From the NCBI GenBank assembly GCA_025359585.1, contig JANYFX010000496.1:1-7704 (forward strand): a stretch of DNA of 7,704 bases. The letters run 5' to 3'. This document shows positions 6,151 to 7,704 of this stretch, piece by piece. The first letter of the stretch is position 1. Each line of letters starts with the position of its first letter. This stretch comes from Rhizobacter sp. Lineage in GTDB: Bacteria; Pseudomonadota; Gammaproteobacteria; Burkholderiales; Burkholderiaceae_C. Position numbers and translations under genes: made by a program. The notes below the pieces were generated by a model. The model worked only from the letters and a program-made list of their open reading frames with translations. It ran no database searches and had not been told where the DNA came from.

Positions 6151-6664
6151 ACCGATCGACATCCATGCGCTGGTGGCGGCTGACCTGCCCGCCTACAAGG
6201 CGCTGCGTGATTCGATGTTGGCCGCGCACCCCGAAGCATTCACCTCCGACGCCGCCACCGAACGAAAGCGCACCGCACAAAGTTACTTGCCGCGACTCGG
6301 TCTCGCCCAGCCGGGCGGCGGCAACTTCATGCTCGGCGCCTGGCAGTCGGGTCAACTCGTCGGCACCCTTGGCTGCGAGCGCGACACACGCGTGAAGGTC
6401 TGCCACATCGGCCACCTGGTCGGCATGATGGTGCGCACCGAGCTTCAAGGCGGCGGCATCGGGCGGCGTCTGCTCGAAGCCGGCATCACGGCGGCACGCG
6501 GCGTCGAAGGCATGGAGATGCTCACGCTGACCGTGACCGCCAGCAACGCGGGCGCGGTGCGTCTCTATGAACAGGCCGGGTTCATGTGCTTCGGCACCCT
6601 GCCCCAGGCGATCCAGGTCGACGGCCGATACCACGCCAAGGACCACATGTTTCTGACCCTATGA
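6143..6664 (+). CDS. GNAT family N-acetyltransferase, substrate unknown
   Basis: A 173-residue single-domain acetyltransferase using acetyl-CoA. The acetyl-CoA-binding motif A is clear: LVGMMVRTELQGGGIGRRLL (92-111), containing Q102-G-G-G-I-G. Motif B contains TASNAGAVRLYEQAGF (132-147), with Y142 as the probable general acid. The first ~60 residues form the substrate side and show no diagnostic feature, so the acceptor (amino acid, polyamine, protein N-terminus or antibiotic) cannot be named. ATG 6143 is chosen: it overlaps mobA by 8 bases and gives a standard GNAT length; the open frame upstream to 6065 lies wholly within mobA and reads as Arg/Ser/Pro-rich shadow. Its stop overlaps the moeA start as ATGA, so translation of moeA probably depends on it. 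There is no evident Moco role for a GNAT enzyme, so it may be a passenger. Confidence 0.92.
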   Translation: MAEPIDIHALVAADLPAYKALRDSMLAAHPEAFTSDAATERKRTAQSYLPRLGLAQPGGGNFMLGAWQSGQLVGTLGCERDTRVKVCHIGHLVGMMVRTELQGGGIGRRLLEAGITAARGVEGMEMLTLTVTASNAGAVRLYEQAGFMCFGTLPQAIQVDGRYHAKDHMFLTL

Positions 6665-7704
6665 GCACCCTGCCCGTTTCGCTGCAGCAGATCGCGTCCA
6701 GCGTCTCCGGCTATGACCCGAACGCGCTGCCGGTCGCGCAAGCGCAGGAGTTCATCGCCCGCCTCGTGCCCCGTGTCGAAGCGGTCGAGATGCTGCCGAT
6801 TCGCAGCGCGCTCGGGCGCGTGCTCGCACGCGACATCGTCTCGGCCATCAACGTGCCGTCGTCCGACAACTCGGCGATGGACGGTTACGCGCTTCGCGGC
6901 GCCGACCTCGCGGTCGACGGCGACACGGTGTTGACGTCGATCGGTACCGGCTTTGCCGGCCAGCAGTTCGGCGGCGCCGTGCAAGCCGGCCAATGCGTTC
7001 GCATCATGACCGGCGCGGTGATGCCGCCCGGCCTCGACACCGTCGTGCCGCAAGAATTCGTCAAGGTCGTTGGCGAACGCGTGCGCGTGCCGGCCGGCGT
7101 GGTGCGCACCGGCGACAACCGCCGCCTCGCCGGTGAAGACCTGGCCCGCGGCGACGCCGCCCTGCGCGCCGGCCGCCTGCTGCGCCCGGCCGACCTGGGC
7201 ATGCTCGCTTCTCTCGGCCAGGCCGAGGTGCCGGTGCTGCGGCGCCTGCGCGTCGCTTTCTTTTCCACTGGCGACGAACTGCGCTCGCTCGGCGAGCCGC
7301 TGGCCGCAGGCTGCGTCTACGACAGCAACCGCTACACGCTGTGGGGCATGCTGCAGCGACTGGGCGTGGAGGTGCTCGACCTCGGCGTCGTGCGCGACGA
7401 CCCGACAGCGCTGGCGCAGACCTTCAAACACGCCGCCGCGAATGCCGATGCCGTGATCACCTCCGGCGGTGTCAGCGTCGGCGAGGCCGACCACACCAAG
7501 CAGGTGATGGCACAGCTCGGCGACGTCTTGTTCTGGCGCATCGCGATGCGGCCGGGTCGGCCGATGGCGATCGGGCGCATCAACGCAGGCACCGGCGGCC
7601 CAGGTGCAATCCTGTTCGGCCTGCCCGGCAACCCGGTCGCGGTGATGGTGACCTTCTACGCCTTCGTGCGCAATGCCTTGCTTGCCATGAGCGGCGCGAC
7701 GGCC
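6661..7704 (+). CDS. moeA: Molybdopterin molybdenumtransferase MoeA (3' partial)
   Basis: The frame is open from ATG 6661 to the right edge (348 codons, no stop); roughly 60-80 C-terminal residues are missing, judging by the ~411 residues of E. coli MoeA. MoeA inserts molybdate into adenylated molybdopterin made by MogA, giving Mo-MPT, which MobA then uses. Motifs in order: SAMDGYA at 71-77, RIMTGAVMPPG at 114-124, the MoCF-fold FFSTGDEL at 200-207, YDSNRY at 220-225, TSGGVSVGEAD at 267-277, MRPGRPMAIG at 297-305 with GLPGNPVAVM at 320-329. By comparison with E. coli, D74, T117, E206 and D277 are probably the functional residues corresponding to D59, T100, E188 and D228. The N-terminus is ~14 residues longer than E. 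coli's. The start overlaps the GNAT stop by 4 bases (ATGA), and there is no separate ribosome-binding site, indicating translational coupling. Confidence 0.96.
   Translation, partial: MSTLPVSLQQIASSVSGYDPNALPVAQAQEFIARLVPRVEAVEMLPIRSALGRVLARDIVSAINVPSSDNSAMDGYALRGADLAVDGDTVLTSIGTGFAGQQFGGAVQAGQCVRIMTGAVMPPGLDTVVPQEFVKVVGERVRVPAGVVRTGDNRRLAGEDLARGDAALRAGRLLRPADLGMLASLGQAEVPVLRRLRVAFFSTGDELRSLGEPLAAGCVYDSNRYTLWGMLQRLGVEVLDLGVVRDDPTALAQTFKHAAANADAVITSGGVSVGEADHTKQVMAQLGDVLFWRIAMRPGRPMAIGRINAGTGGPGAILFGLPGNPVAVMVTFYAFVRNALLAMSGATA

Noticed and set aside
1..7704. Mobile element, prophage, toxin-antitoxin or defence island
   Set aside because: No transposase, integrase, terminal repeats, tRNA or composition break was seen. 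The PIN-PhoH gene is a housekeeping-type family and is not evidence of a toxin module here.

Overview
The window is GC-rich, tightly packed bacterial DNA with strong third-position G/C bias. Its gene content suggests a betaproteobacterium of the order Burkholderiales, perhaps in the Rubrivivax/Leptothrix/Methylibium neighbourhood. The genus is an inference from gene content, composition and protein style, not a demonstrated assignment. Nine genes fill almost all of it, the longest gap is about 110 bases, and there are no RNA genes, insertion sequences, CRISPR arrays or obvious repeats.

Layout. (1) The left edge holds the 3' part of a PIN-PhoH ATPase gene (+), joined by a TGATG stop/start overlap to a small SnoaL/NTF2-like protein gene (+). 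(2) A class C beta-lactamase-fold serine hydrolase gene (-) converges on this pair, and the coding ends overlap by 17 bases. (3) A short divergent intergenic region at 2757-2864 carries a good sigma70-type promoter for the next gene and, on the other strand, an imperfect sigma54-like site. (4) An exported NlpC/P60 (C40) peptidase gene (+) follows. (5) After a 65-base, hairpin-prone gap comes a compact five-gene run on the + strand: moaA, an exported phytochelatin-synthase-family protein, mobA, a GNAT acetyltransferase, and moeA, which is cut by the right edge. Junctions inside this run are +16, +10, -8 and -4 bases, so it is almost certainly one transcript with coupled translation.

How they work together. 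MoaA starts molybdenum cofactor (Moco) synthesis from GTP, MoeA inserts molybdate into adenylated molybdopterin, and MobA adds GMP to give the MGD cofactor used by many periplasmic and respiratory molybdoenzymes. MoaB/C/D/E, MogA and any molybdate transporter are not in the window. Two non-canonical genes sit inside this run. One is a predicted periplasmic phytochelatin-synthase-like enzyme with an intact Cys-His-Asp triad, which would act on glutathione or a similar gamma-glutamyl thiol. The other is a GNAT acetyltransferase overlapping both mobA and moeA. The phytochelatin-synthase-like gene inside a Moco operon is the most interesting observation. The remaining genes look like conserved housekeeping or accessory functions without an evident link to Moco.
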